Below are positions 22,214-33,874 of a stretch of 64,000 bases of DNA, piece by piece (the stretch's first letter is position 1; each line of letters starts with the position of its first letter). Position numbers and translations under genes: made by a program. The DNA comes from Brachyhypopomus gauderio (lineage: Eukaryota > Chordata > Actinopteri > Gymnotiformes > Hypopomidae). The stretch lies in assembly GCF_052324685.1 (NCBI RefSeq), contig NW_027506982.1, positions 124,001 through 188,000 of the forward strand, given 5' to 3'. The notes under the pieces are model-generated. The model worked only from the letters and a program-made list of their open reading frames with translations, searched no databases and was not told the DNA's origin.

Positions 22214-22911
22214 TGTTACGACCCGTGACGCCACAAAGGTGAACTCAGGGGTCGCACATATGCTGTTACTATGTTCTGTGTTGTGCTGGCCAGAGAACCC
22301 ACATAAGAATAGTAAGACACGGAAGCCAAGGTTGGAGGGATCAAGACTCAGTGTATTGCACGTATGCAAGTAACAGCTCAAAGCGCAATACACAACCCTT
22401 CAGCCCTGGGCAATGGGCTAGGAGCGGTGATGAAATAAACCAAACCAAACAAAACACCTATACTAAACCTTATCTCCCAACAACCCATCACATACAACAT
22501 ACAAAACCACTCCACACTAACCTGCTATACACATACAATAAACACATCACCGCCGCTTACCTGAGGTGTCTAGACAAGAGTTCAACTACGTGATGTTAAA
22601 TGTAGGAGTGCACTCATCTACTCTTGCCCAGCCCAGAGCAGACAAAAGAGTAACAACCAATCACCTCTTCTCAATGCAACAAAAACAAAGAAAGAGACTA
22701 ACAAACAAAGGAAGTGTGCATAAAATCAAACAAAAGCACAGCAGCATGGCTCTCCTCCTGCTCTCTCCTCTCTCCTGGTCCTCGTCTGCTTTTATCCATT
22801 AGTCCTGATTGTAAGCCCCGCCTCCACTCAGGCAAGCCTGCAAAATAAGAGTCATGCATGCAAAGCAAACAACCCTTACCAGAAGGGCGTACCAGATCTT
22901 GGCACGTAACA
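22214..22911. mobile_element. Solo-LTR-like insertion in an intron of the transposase gene
   Basis: The 698-bp segment starts TGTTACGACCCG and ends GGCACGTAACA, so its ends are TG...CA with a 7-bp inverted repeat, and it is flanked by an exact 5-bp duplication AGCTG (22209-22213 and 22912-22916). Comparison with the sister intron at 21818-21902 (CAGATACAGCTGGCTAT) shows the intron sequence resumes across the insertion. A 5-bp duplication with TG/CA ends fits a solo LTR better than a hAT MITE. Confidence 0.7.
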
Positions 22912-23119
22912 AGCTGGCTATGTTAGAACATGTATTTCTTGCAGATATTACATGGTATTACTTCCTCTTCTAGAATGAGGGCCCTGTGTCACACTTACCA
23001 GACACTGATGAACAATGCACCTCCTGCAGCTCAGACAACTGCAAGGTAAGTGAGCAGTTGTCTGAGCATTCATTAATTTATCTTTTCTTAAATTTAATAG
23101 ATTAGAAACTACTGCTTAA

Positions 23120-23545
23120 ATGTTTAGAATCAGAATCTGATGCAGTTTTATTGCCATTGTCAATGAAAACAGGTTTCACGGACTAGGAATTTGCAGGTGC
23201 AGCAAAATTAAGTACACATAAATAAATACTCTAAAAATATAAAATATAGATAGAAAAAATAAAAATAAAAGACATGTACAACAGTGCAAATGGAGTAATA
23301 CAATGCAAGTAAAGTGACCAAGGCAGAGTTATGAAGTGTTAAAGTTACATGATGATTATGTAGTGTTCATGAGTCCAATGGCAGAGGGGAAAAACTGTTC
23401 TTGTGGCGGGAGGTTCTGGTCCGAATGGACCGAAGCCTCCTGCCTGAGGGGAGTGGGTCAAATAGTCCATGTGCGGGGTGAGAAGGGTCTGCTATAATCC
23501 TATCCGCTCTCCTAGGTCAACTAGCTGCACCGATTTTTAGTTCAG
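23120..23545. repeat. LINE 3'-end-like interspersed repeat
   Basis: It starts GAATCAGAATCTGATGCAGTTTTATTGCC and ends with a segment about a pair of primed words (GGTCTGCTATAATCCTATCC), lying in the last intron before the main transposase exon. The leading GAATCAGAATC motif is widespread at 3' ends of fish retroelements; the family is uncertain. Confidence 0.4.
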
Positions 23546-26410
23546 AATTAACGAAACTAGAAATATTTTCACATTCACATATTTTTCTTTTTTGTTAATG
23601 TTATTAATCATTTTGATAGTATTTCATTCTTTATTTCTAAAATTTTATGGCAAAACTGGCAAACTGCATTGTCAGGAGATCATGATTTTGAACTGTGGCA
23701 AAGTCCGAGTCTGTGGGGGAATTGGAAAAATCTTAAATTATTTAAACAGTTACCGGTAATAAAGAAGCAACCACATTAATCATTTTTAAGTAAGCTCACT
23801 TGTAATGGTTGCCCAAACAGAGATGCAGTACTAAACATGAGTTGGAAAAGCTTTTGACTAAATTTTCTTCAAGCTGTAATAATTTTATAAAGCTATCCAG
23901 CAGTGTGCCTTAAAATATTGAGTTTACCTGTATTATATAATACATGCATGGAATTTAGTGGTGAAATCATATAAAGTTTTAGGTATCCCTGTACATTTGT
24001 AGATTTCAGATGCCATTAAATCTGTGTTATGTTTTTTAGTAATATATATATTAGCTTAAGTAAATTAATACTAGTTACCATAGTAGTTTAAATTGCAAGC
24101 AAGAACTGGGTACTGCCATAAATTTTGTATTGTAATTTTTAAGTGACAAATTATGATTAATCATGCTGTTACTTTCTTCCCATAGGAGGGAATACAGCCA
24201 ACATCAGAGCAAGTAGCAATGGACGGATATATGGGCCCCCCAGTTGTTCCTGTTGAAGATGTTAGTTGGCTGACCATCCTTGCATTTTCCCTGAAACACA
24301 ATGTCACAGGTGCATTAATGGAGGATCTTTTAAAACTGTTAAAGTTACATAGTCAAGGTTCTGTTTCTATCCCTGCAAGCAAGTATATGTTAGAGAAGCC
24401 TTTTACTGATTTTCTAGACAAACCTGAGTATCATCATTATTGTGGCGTATGTGCCAACTATCTTGGGTCTTCATTGTCAAAAGAAAATGAATTGAAATGT
24501 GAGTACTGTTCATCATCCAAAACTGTGAGACAAAGAGAATGGTGAGTTTTTCATCTATGTATCATTGAAGGATCAACTGAAGGATCTTTTGGAGAATCAA
24601 AATGTGCAGTACTATTCCAGTGAGCATAGCAGTCATACCATCTCTGATATTACAGATGGAGAAATGTACAAGAATTTGAAATGTACAAGAAATTTCCCTA
24701 TCATTTAATTGCGATGGTGTGCCCGTTTTCCGGTCATCTAGATTTAGCATTTGGCCTTTACTGTGCTCAGTGAACGAGATACCCCCAGAAGAGAGGGACA
24801 AACATGTCCTTCTGTGTGGATTGTGGTTTGGCTCATCAAAACCCAATATGACCAGCTTCTTCAAGCCTTTTGTTGAAGAATGCAACAGTCTTGCACAAAC
24901 TGGTGTTCAGTGGCAGGATCCAAATGATCAGCTGGTTAAAACTGTTAGAGCCTTTCCATTATGTGCCATCTGTGATGCTGTTGCACGACCATTACTCCAA
25001 AACTTAAAGCAGTTTAATGGGGAGTATGGTTGTGGGCATTGTCTTCATCCTGGTATGCAGTTACGAAAAGGCAATGGGACTGCACGAGTCTACCCTTGTT
25101 TGGAACAGCTGCCAGATAGCAGAGATCATAATACAACTGTAGAGATAGCAGAGATAGCTCAGATCGAAGAACAAATCATATTAGGCATTAAAGGTCCATC
25201 AGCAATTGCAGATTTACGTCATTTTGACATAATAAATGGAGTGGTTCCTGATTACATGCATTGTGTGTTGCTTGGAGTGTGTAGACAGATCTCTGCATTG
25301 TGGTTTGATTCCAAAAATTCCACTCACCCATGGTACATTGGTTTAAACACTGCAAGAATAGATGCAAATCTTATGTCAATTAAGCCTCCAAGCACTATTT
25401 CTAGAGTCCCACGATCAGTCTTGGAACGAAAATTTTGGAAGGCTCACGAATGGCAAAACTGGCTTTTGTATTACAGTGTGCCAGTCTTGAAGGGGATACT
25501 ACCAAACAAATATCTCAGTCATTGGGCTTTACTGGTGGAGGGCATTAGCATTTTGCTTGGCTCAGAGATTACACAAGAACAAATTGACCACGCTCATGAA
25601 GCTCTCATGCTCTTTGTTGGATCCATTCAGAGTTTGTATGGCATAGATCAGATGTCATTCAATGTGCATTCACTCCTGCATTTGAGCCAGAGTGTAGAGA
25701 ATTTGGGTCCACTGTGGGCCCATTCTGCATTCATGTTTGAAAACTTTAATGGCTATTTGCTCAAACAAGTAAAAAGTTCAAATGCAGTGCCTCAGCAGAT
25801 CTGCAAAAGAGTAACATGGTCTCGTAAATTACCATGCATAGCTAAACGCTATTTATCAGATGACTCCCCTGAAGTGAAAGCTTTCTACACAGAAATGACT
25901 TCCATTAGACACAATGTAAGAAACTGTGCTAGATTTGATAGGGTGACTGCTCTTGGAGTGCCAAAGATGAGGTTGGTGTCTGAAAATGACCTTTGTGCTC
26001 TACATGCAGTACATGAGGTACCAGCAAACTCAGTTGGGAGTTACTATAACAGAATATCTGTCAATGGAGAAATCATTCACAGCTTAACCTACACAAAGAG
26101 CAAGAAAAGAAACAACTCCATTGTAATCTTGAAAGATGGTAGTATTTTCAAGATTTCACATTTCCTCTGTGTCAGTGACAACCAACAGCACCTCTATGCA
26201 ATTGGCAAATTTGGTAATAGTACAGTACAGAATTTGGTTAAAGGACACACAGTCAGGATATCATTGTCCTTTATGAAGTCTGTACATTTTCCTACCGGAT
26301 TTGAAAGAGCCATTGACACCAATTATATTGTGAGACCATGTGTTTACATTAACTCTGAAAAGTCAGGGCCTATTGTGTGTAGCCAGATCAAGACCTATTA
26401 TAGTAAGTGA

Positions 26411-28833
26411 ACAAAGCTGAACAAAGCTTCCCCATTTGGTTAAACCTTTAATGACATAGGTCTTGTCATTATAAAATGATGTGATGATGTTCTACAATTT
26501 TACAGCAGGCCTACTTTCAGGACCAGTAACAGCTGCCAGTTTACAGTATATATATGAACTTTTCACACATATTTTTGTTTCTTTGTTTTTATCTACATGA
26601 TGTCTGTAAATATCAGTAAAAAAGTTTGGATTTTAAGAACTAATGTGTCAAAATGCACATAAATAATAAAGAATAATAATATCCTGTGAATGTCATCTTG
26701 TTCAAATACACAGTAATAAATAGTTTGTTCTTTGACTCATTGTATTGTTTTTTCATGAATTTCTGTAAGATTAAAAATATTAGAATTTATTTATTATTAT
26801 GTGACCTTGGGGTGGAGGAGGGGGTGGAGTGTGGATGGGGTCATAAATGCCTTGGCACCTTCATATACTTTTATTACATGAAGCTGAATCAGACAACGTT
26901 TGTGTAAACTCAGGGTACATTGATAGAGATCATTTACAATGTAGCTTAGGAAGACATATGCTACATTCATATCTCATCACGCTAGTTTTGTTGTTATCCA
27001 TCCATGTTCATTCTATATGATTTTACTCTAACTTTGTAAAATCTTGCATTGTCAAGGACATATGTTGGGCAATATATTGATTTAATACAGATTGTACATG
27101 TATGTATGACATATATGTCTCACAGTATGTTAAATTAATATGCATTGTATATGGATTTTTAGTGTCATACACTAAACTTATATGATTCAGGAAAAAAACA
27201 TAAGAATCATATGTGTTTTTTGAAAAACTTTTCCATATGGGACGGCGCACAGAAAACAAACACAAGCACACAACGTGCAGACTATAGACAACGACGAGCA
27301 CAGGACACTGCGCGAGCGCACATTAAATAGACAAACCACAGTAGCCCCACGTAATCACGAGACAATTCACAGGTGAGACTTATTAATCACACAACAAAAC
27401 CCTAACCACGTATATACACTGACGCAGACAAAGCACGTGGATAACGTTGACACACGCCCAAAAGGGAGGGGCCGGGGTCCTCAACGTGACAATAAGCAGT
27501 GTGATATTTGAAGGGCTGGCTGTTATGTGACAGTATGGGTGACCAGCACAGAACCGTGTGTCCTCAGGTGTAATTAACTATAAAACATTAGTCTCGTATG
27601 TAATATGGGAATACTCCCTCATTCGTATTTAATTTATTCAGGTTTCCCCTTTGGTTTGGTCCCGCATATATTTAGTATCAGCTGTATCTTTGTGTCTTTG
27701 GCGATTACGTTGAGTATTTATCTTAGATGTAAGTAAGGCTTGTTGTGGGTCATTTTGTATGATTAAGCCTATTATATCTGTTTCTGTTCCATCATGCATT
27801 GTTTGCATATTGTATATAAGTTCTCCTTGTGTCTGGTCGGTAAAGTTTAGTGATTGTGCATGGATATTTTCTCGTCCTGAGATTACTTGTGTTTTACTTC
27901 TGAGTTAAATTTCTCAATTTCGCACCCTCCCCTAGTCTTAGACTATACTTTGTAGGTTCATAGATTGTCATTGTTTGAGTGTTGAAGGCCAACCTTTAGT
28001 CTAAAACTACACTTTAGGGATCATAAACCAAGTCCGGTTGTTAATAAGTTCGTGTGTCGTTTATTGTGTTGAATAAGTTGGGTTCGCTATGCTGACGGTC
28101 TTTAAATGGTTGCTGGGTTTGTCCTGTTAATGTCAGTTGTTTCTCTGTATCCCATATATATATTGGCTATAAGTCATCGCTTCAATTTCTTCCTTCGTTG
28201 TTTAACAAATAGCATAGTATGTGCTTTGTCTGAGGTGTTCTAGTTTTGACTGTAAGTGGATGTATTTAATTTCCTCATAATTTCTTATATCTAAACGCTA
28301 GGTTATGTCATTTAGTATTGAAATTAAGATTGTTTGTACACAGTATGGGTGTTGTCCCTCCTCTGTATTTAGTAACTAAGTAATCAATCTTAGTTGGACG
28401 TCTTGAGAAATGCCTCAGCGCGTGCACCTGTTGCGTAGGGACAGTGTGGCTAGACAAGCAGACTAGCGAGCAAAAAGTAAAATTTCATTCGTGTATTTGC
28501 CTCCGCCTCTTAACCGAGAATTGTTACATCGCCGCAAAATAGACCAACTGGCTAAAGTGCGCACGTTTAACTCGTAAAATTATAGATTGCGCATACAGAT
28601 TCTAGAGCTAACGGTCCTTGAGGAAATGACGGAGTAGATCGGCAGACTGCAAACCGGCAGAAGGCGGAAGCGTTGGAACATGGCGGCAGGCTGCTGCTAA
28701 CAAACTTATCAATTATTATCTTTATTATCCGCTAGCTTAATTTAAGACAACTAAAAAAAAAAAACAATAATATATATATATATATTAATAATCATCTCTG
28801 TGTTTTTTTTTTCTCTCTTACTTAATACATATA
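26411..28833. other. 3' end of the transposase unit, then no recognisable gene
   Basis: 26411-26700 is the probable 3' UTR. The rest (26.7-28.8 kb) contains only short unsupported frames and a (TA)n run near 28771. The right end of the CACTA-like element should lie here but could not be located. Confidence 0.35.
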
Positions 28834-29404
28834 TACGGAGCCCGTAAGGTGACATCATGTAAAAAAATAATAACGCGTGGCCACGCCTTACTAACGCGTG
28901 GCCACGACTTACTAACGCGTGCGGACGACTTACTAACGCGTGGCCACGATTTACTAACGCGTGCGAACGCCTTACTAACGCGTGGCCATGACTTACTAAC
29001 GCGTGCGAACGCCTTACTAACGCGTGCGAACGAGATAATTAACGCGTGCGAACGAGATAATTAACGCGTGCGAACGAGATAATTAAGTATTACTTTATAT
29101 AAAGCCAGGTTTATCTTCCTTGGGCAGTCAGTTAGTGTACATCCCCTCCTTGGCAGTCAGTTCACGAACAACCCTGGGATCTACTTGTTTTGCTGTGAAA
29201 AAATTAACTTTGTTGCCGCGCGTGAAAGGCGACATTAGTATCTCGTTCCCACGCCTTAATGATCTCGTTCCCACGCGTTAATTATCTCGTTCCCACGCCT
29301 TAAATATCTCGTTCGCACGCGTTAGTAAGTCGTGGCCACGCGTTAGTAAGTCGTTCGCACGCGTTATTTTATTTTTTACATGATGTCACCTTACGGGCTC
29401 CGTA
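28834..29404. mobile_element. Foldback element with inverted arrays of a 21-22 bp ACGCGT repeat
   Basis: The ends are long inverted repeats: TACGGAGCCCGTAAGGTGAC and onward on the left, complemented at the right end. The flanks share a 6-bp direct repeat CATATA (28828-28833, 29405-29410). Inside the left arm there are about ten tandem units AACGCGTGGCCACGCCTTACT (variants GTGCGAACG, GAGATAATT), and inside the right arm about six inverted units (TCTCGTTCCCACGCCTTAA type). No protein is encoded. It sits at the 5' edge of the decayed L1 at 29411. Confidence 0.85.
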
Positions 29405-29410
29405 CATATA

Positions 29411-30128
29411 GGCGAAACCAACCACTCAGACAGAAAAGAACCACACCAGCAACTGGAACTGGAGATTAAATACATCATTACTTAAAGAACAAGATTTCAT
29501 TAATTATTTCAAAAAAGAATGGGCAACATATTTAGAATATAACAATCTACCAGGAACCTCACCGTGTGTTCTTTGGGAAGCAGGGAAGGCAGTAATGCGG
29601 GGGAAAATAATATCCTACTGCACACATAAGAAAAAAACAAAAAAACAAAGGTCTGCCTCACCACAAGAACACACACTGAACAAGCTGAGAAAACTCAAAC
29701 TGGAATTAAATGAAATAATAGATAAAAAGACACAATTTTTACTGCAAAGACTGCGTTGGCAAAATTTTGAACATGGCAATAAATCCGGAAAATTCCTTGC
29801 TAATCAGTTAAAGCTTAATAAGGAAAAAACAACTATCTCCTCTATTAAGAACTCAATAGGTAGCATTATTCACGACCCACAACAAATAAATAAAGCTTTT
29901 GAAGAGTTTTATAAAGCTTTATATACATCACAGATTAGTCCATCTGATTCAGCTATTGAAGAATTTATTAATAATATAAATCTGGATTCACCACTTGCTC
30001 TGCCCGAATTACATGAAGCCCTACAGCAGCTACCAAATAACAAAGCTCCAGGACCAGATGGATTTCCGGTAGAATTCTACAAAGAATTATGGTCTGTGCT
30101 AGAACCAACCTTTTTTAGAATGGTAAAT
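29411..30128 (+). pseudogene. L1-like ORF2, upstream part of reverse transcriptase
   Basis: The frame reads through LLKEQDFINYFKKEWATYLE and QFLLQRLRWQNFEHGNKSGK to the RT entry motif LPNNKAPGPDGFPVEFYKEL near 30040-30100, and ends FRMVN at the point where the ISL2EU element interrupts it. The lysine-rich segment and the NKAPGPDG motif are typical of the region just before RT domain 1 in L1/Tx1-type LINEs. Confidence 0.85.
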
Positions 30129-30245
30129 CTTGGTAAAAATGGTAAAAATGGTGAAAATTTTGGGTTATACCGGCAGACCTACTTCCCGTCTAGCGTTTAC
30201 CGGGTAATTCCACTGTGTCTGTGAGGAGTTTTTTGCTAAATAAAA

Positions 30246-33200
30246 ATGAATGTCGGCGCGAGCGTTTTTCAGAAACACGAGGGGGGTGCTTCAGAGCATT
30301 GTTCGGTACCACTTTGCTCTGTTTCATCTCGGTACAACTCGGTGGTGAGTTTTCATTCTTTTCCTGAGGACGAGACGCTTCGGAAGAAATGGCTCGTCAA
30401 GATCCGCCGGGAAAACTTTGCCGTCACGAAGCACACTAAAGTGTGCAGCACTCACTTTACGGAGAGTGATTTTGTTGTGGGCACTAGCCGGAGACGTTTA
30501 AAGAAAGGCTCGGTACCGGGCGTGTTCGAGTGGAACCGGCATACTCAAACCAACCCGCGACTCAGTGTTTGGGAAAGAAGAGAAAGGCCATGTAACGTGA
30601 GCTCTCTGGATGACGGCTCGGCGGCGGAGTTACTGGACGTGTCATTACAACATCATGATTACGATGCGACGCCAAAACCCGGAGCCGTAGATCTTCTCAT
30701 TATGAAAAATAAGGAACTTGAAGAACAACTGCAGCAACTAAAGGCAAAACTGGAGGATCTCTCTGTCAAACAACGCTTTGGTCTGCAACGATTTGTTGGA
30801 ACAGACGACGACATTCGTTTTTATACGAGGTGAGTTAATTATTTACTATTAGCAAATTTCCTATGTTAAAATGGCCATTTATCTCAAGAGTTATTATTAT
30901 TATAGAATTATTATTGATTGCATTTTGCACCAGGTGTTTGGAGCAGGGAAAAAAAACCTTAAAGTACAGGCTTAGGATTATAAAACACTGATTTAGCTAA
31001 CTTGTAGCTGTGTTTGATTAGATCATGACCCAAATAGCTCCCCACTCATTGTGTAGTGCACTAAATAGAATACAAAATTCGTTTTATTTACAGGCAGTTA
31101 ATGTACTTTAAGTTTAGCAGGCGAACGTGCAGCAGTTGCTTCAGTCCTAAAATATATCCCTGGTGTATTCAATGCACTATTTGGATGTTGAAAAGACTGG
31201 CTAAAATTCACTTCATGTCATTATTTTGGTACTAACAAATACTTGCATTTTCTTAAATCAGGTATTTCACCCTTGCTATCCATGTTGACAGTTCATGTTT
31301 TTTCTCCCTCACCCAGCTCTTAACACACCCTTACAATGTTTATCCGTAAGAACAATATGGTAGAGGTGTGTTGAGAACTGGATTAGGGAAACACATGCAC
31401 ATGTCTGGTGGAGTGCAAGGACCGACTTAGGAATCAGTGTTAGTTATATATATATATTTTTTTACCACACACTAGATTTGCCACATATGACCATCTAATG
31501 GCCTTCTGGAGTCTTATTGAGCCATCAACATCCAAAATGCTTCGTGTTGGTCAGGCCAGTGGAGGCTCCCACTTGAGTGCCCTTGAGGAAGCGTTGTCAA
31601 GACCCACTGTAAGTACAGCTGTTTTTATTTTTCTTTCTCATATTTAATGTGTCATCTATACATGCCAGTCAGAATATTATGACCACCTCCATGTAAATCA
31701 AGTCTTTGTGGATGTTCTCAGTTGCACTGATCATATAGGTGAACTTTAGGGTGGTAGATCTCCAGGACCAGGATCGAGCACCCCTGATCTACAGTATCAG
31801 ACTGTAGTCAGTACCTTTTTGTATACTTTATTGACCCTATTTAAACACTACAGAGCAGCTATTATTCAGGATTGGATCAGATAAAGCTTGATCCAATGTA
31901 CATTTTTAAACACTGCTTGCTAAAAAAAGTCCACTAACCCAGTGTTTCTCCAAACCTGGTCCTGTGCATTCCCTGAACATGAGTGCTTTCACTACTTTAA
32001 CACCCCTTGCAACTTGAAGTGTGCTGGGAGCAGCGAAGACACTAAAATGTAAAGGACAGGGCGTCTACAGGATCAGGATTGCACTTACCAATAATTTACA
32101 GCCAAAGGTATGTGTGCAGTGCTCTGTGAACACTGATGAATATCTAGATGACTTAGAAACTGTGCACAGACAGATCAGTTATTGTCTCTGACTTTACACC
32201 TACAAGGTGGACCCACATAGTAGGTATGCCTAGTAAAGTGGAAAGTGTGTGGACAAAGCCACATTACCACACCACTACCACATCAGGGTCACGACAGTGC
32301 TGGCAACGCTCACCCAAACAATAGCTGCTATTTACTGTAGAACAGGGCAAAATCTGGTTAATAAAGTATACAGAGAAAGAGACAGATTACAGTCTGATTA
32401 TTGTATAACTACAAAGTGCTATATGATCTGATTCTATATAACCTAATTAACTGAAAACATCCACAAAGAGTATGGTTACAAGGGGGGTTCATAATGTGAC
32501 CGGACTGTGTATATTATTTTAATCTTTTAAAAATATAATTTGTGTATGTTTTCTTTGTTTTTGCCCAATCCAGAAGCTAACACCAATTGATGAGCTGTTC
32601 CTCTTTCTGATGTACTTGTCGGTTGGCCTAAAACAGAGGGATCTTGGGCACAGATTTTTTATTCACCGCACCACTGTGAGCCGGATCATCATTACGTGGG
32701 CCAACTTCCTTTACACCCTGCTGGGAGCCGTGTGTATCTGGATGCCACCCGAAGTCATCAAGGCTCACCTGCCCAAGGAGTTCTCAAGGTACCCAGACAC
32801 ACAGGTAGTGATTGACTGCACAGAGCTTCGCTGCCAGACTCCATCATCTTTACTGCTGCAAAGTGAAGTATTTTCAACATACAAGTCCCACTGCACTTTC
32901 AAAGGTATGTTGGGGATGGCACCACATGGAGCTGTGACATTTGTATCAGCACTTTACCAGGGGTCTATCAGTGACAAGGAAATCTTCAGGCAGTCAGGCA
33001 TCACATCTCTACTGACACCTGACATGGCCATTATGGTAGACAAGGGATTCCTTGTTGATGACCTGGTTCCTTGTAAAGTACACAGGCCTGCTTTCCTGCA
33101 CAAGAGAACACAGATGCTAGAAGATGATGTGAGAGAGACCCAGCATATTGCACGTCTAAGGGTACATGTGGAGAGGATGATTAGACGAATTAAAGAAAAC

Positions 33201-33350
33201 AAACTATTTGACACTGTAATACCACTCTCCATCACAGGAAGTATCAATCAAATTTTTACTGTGGCATGTCTTCTCTCCAACTACCAGAATGGTCCTCTTG
33301 TCAAGAAATGGGCCTCGGATGGTGGAAAGGGCTGTATGAGTACAGAATAG
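30246..33350 (+). CDS. ISL2EU transposase: THAP domain, coiled coil, DDE_Tnp_4 nuclease (497 aa)
   Basis: The exons are 30246-30829, 31476-31608 and 32574-33350; all introns are GT-AG, phases agree (2 then 0), and the total is 1494 nt with a stop at 33348-33350. The N-terminal THAP finger shows HCSVPLC near residues 18-24, FHSFP, RKKWLVKIRR and CSTHFTESDF near 68-77. A coiled coil follows (NKELEEQLQQLKAKLEDL, about 150-170). The third exon carries the DDE nuclease: LYLSVGLKQRDLGHRF-like helix-turn-helix, VVIDCTELRC (first Asp, about residue 320), IMVDKGFLVDDL (second Asp, about 395) and RLRVHVERMIRRIK (Glu, about 438). It would bind the element's terminal repeats in the nucleus and cut and rejoin DNA. 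No inactivating change was seen, so it may still be active or domesticated. Confidence 0.9.
31666..32507. mobile_element. Diverged MITE in intron 2 of the ISL2EU transposase
   Basis: The left end CAGTCAGAATATTATGACCA with TCTTTGTGGATGTTCTCAGTT further in pairs with the right end, whose complement starts CAGTCCGGTCACATTATGAA and contains CTTTGTGGATGTTTTCAGTT. The inverted ends are about 58 bp long with several mismatches. The CAGTC start and size resemble Tc1/mariner-derived MITEs; the target duplication is not clear. It lies between splice sites and does not disturb the coding exons. Confidence 0.55.
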
Positions 33351-33874
33351 ATAACATTTGCTCTTTCCCAAGGATACTTTTTACATTCATGTACAGGGCT
33401 TTTTGTTATCATTTTAGAAATGTTACCGAATTTCCCCTGATGTTTCCCTGCTGCAATTAAGGCTTTCATGATTTGAAGTAGGTTTACTAAATAAGGAAAA
33501 ACAGCAGGGCAATGGTACTCCAGGACCAATGTTGGAAACCTGTGATAAATATTTAAGGGTGCATATGCATGTTATCCATGTATTTACTTTTCATGTACAC
33601 TTCCTGCAGTTTGAACTATGACCACTTACTTTTTGTAAATAGTTACTTCACATCTAATGGGCTTCACTTTTAATGTTTAATATTTAATATAAATTTTTCA
33701 CTTGTTTGTACTTAAGCTTGAGGAAATGTAAAACAATGACAAAGTGAAGGAAAATAAATACTTTTATTTTGAAACAAAGTACTTGTGATTTGTCTATCGA
33801 GTTGTTTTTTTAAAATATCAGAACTGTGCCAATGACATTCAAATGTTTTTCTATTCTACAGATCCTTATCAGGG
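33351..33874. other. Convergent 3' ends of the two ISL2EU genes
   Basis: AT-rich interval holding the 3' UTR of the transposase gene (AATAAATAC near 33755) and ending at the stop codon of the nuclease gene. Confidence 0.5.

Larger units (their letters stand above)
20461..26410 (+). pseudogene. TNP2-like (CACTA-type) transposase gene with tandem mini-exons; two frameshifts
   Basis: Exon 1 (20461-20549) starts MQKRKRYCHFNAQEK and ends in phase 2, matching exon 2 (21348-21420). Then come phase-0 exons 21604-21660, 21761-21817, 21903-21965, 22128-22184 and 22974-23045, and the main exon from 24186. The mini-exons are related: HVSHSLVEE and HMSHSLVEE in two, EGPVPHLP and EGPVSHLP in two others. 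The main body has paired cysteines (HHYCGVCANYL, CEYC), SDITDGEMYK, NCDGVPVFRSS, PDYMHCVLLGV, MSFNVHSLLHL and SAFMFENFNGYLLK, the layout of TNP2/DUF4218 transposases. The reading frame steps by +1 near 24540 and again near 24705, so the copy is probably inactive. A poly(A) signal AATAAA lies near 26665. No clear CACTA terminal repeats were found. Confidence 0.7.

Noticed and set aside
28870..29090. Regular 21-bp repeats with ACGCGT, CRISPR-like
   Set aside because: There are no spacers, and the array is mirrored by an inverted array inside one foldback element.
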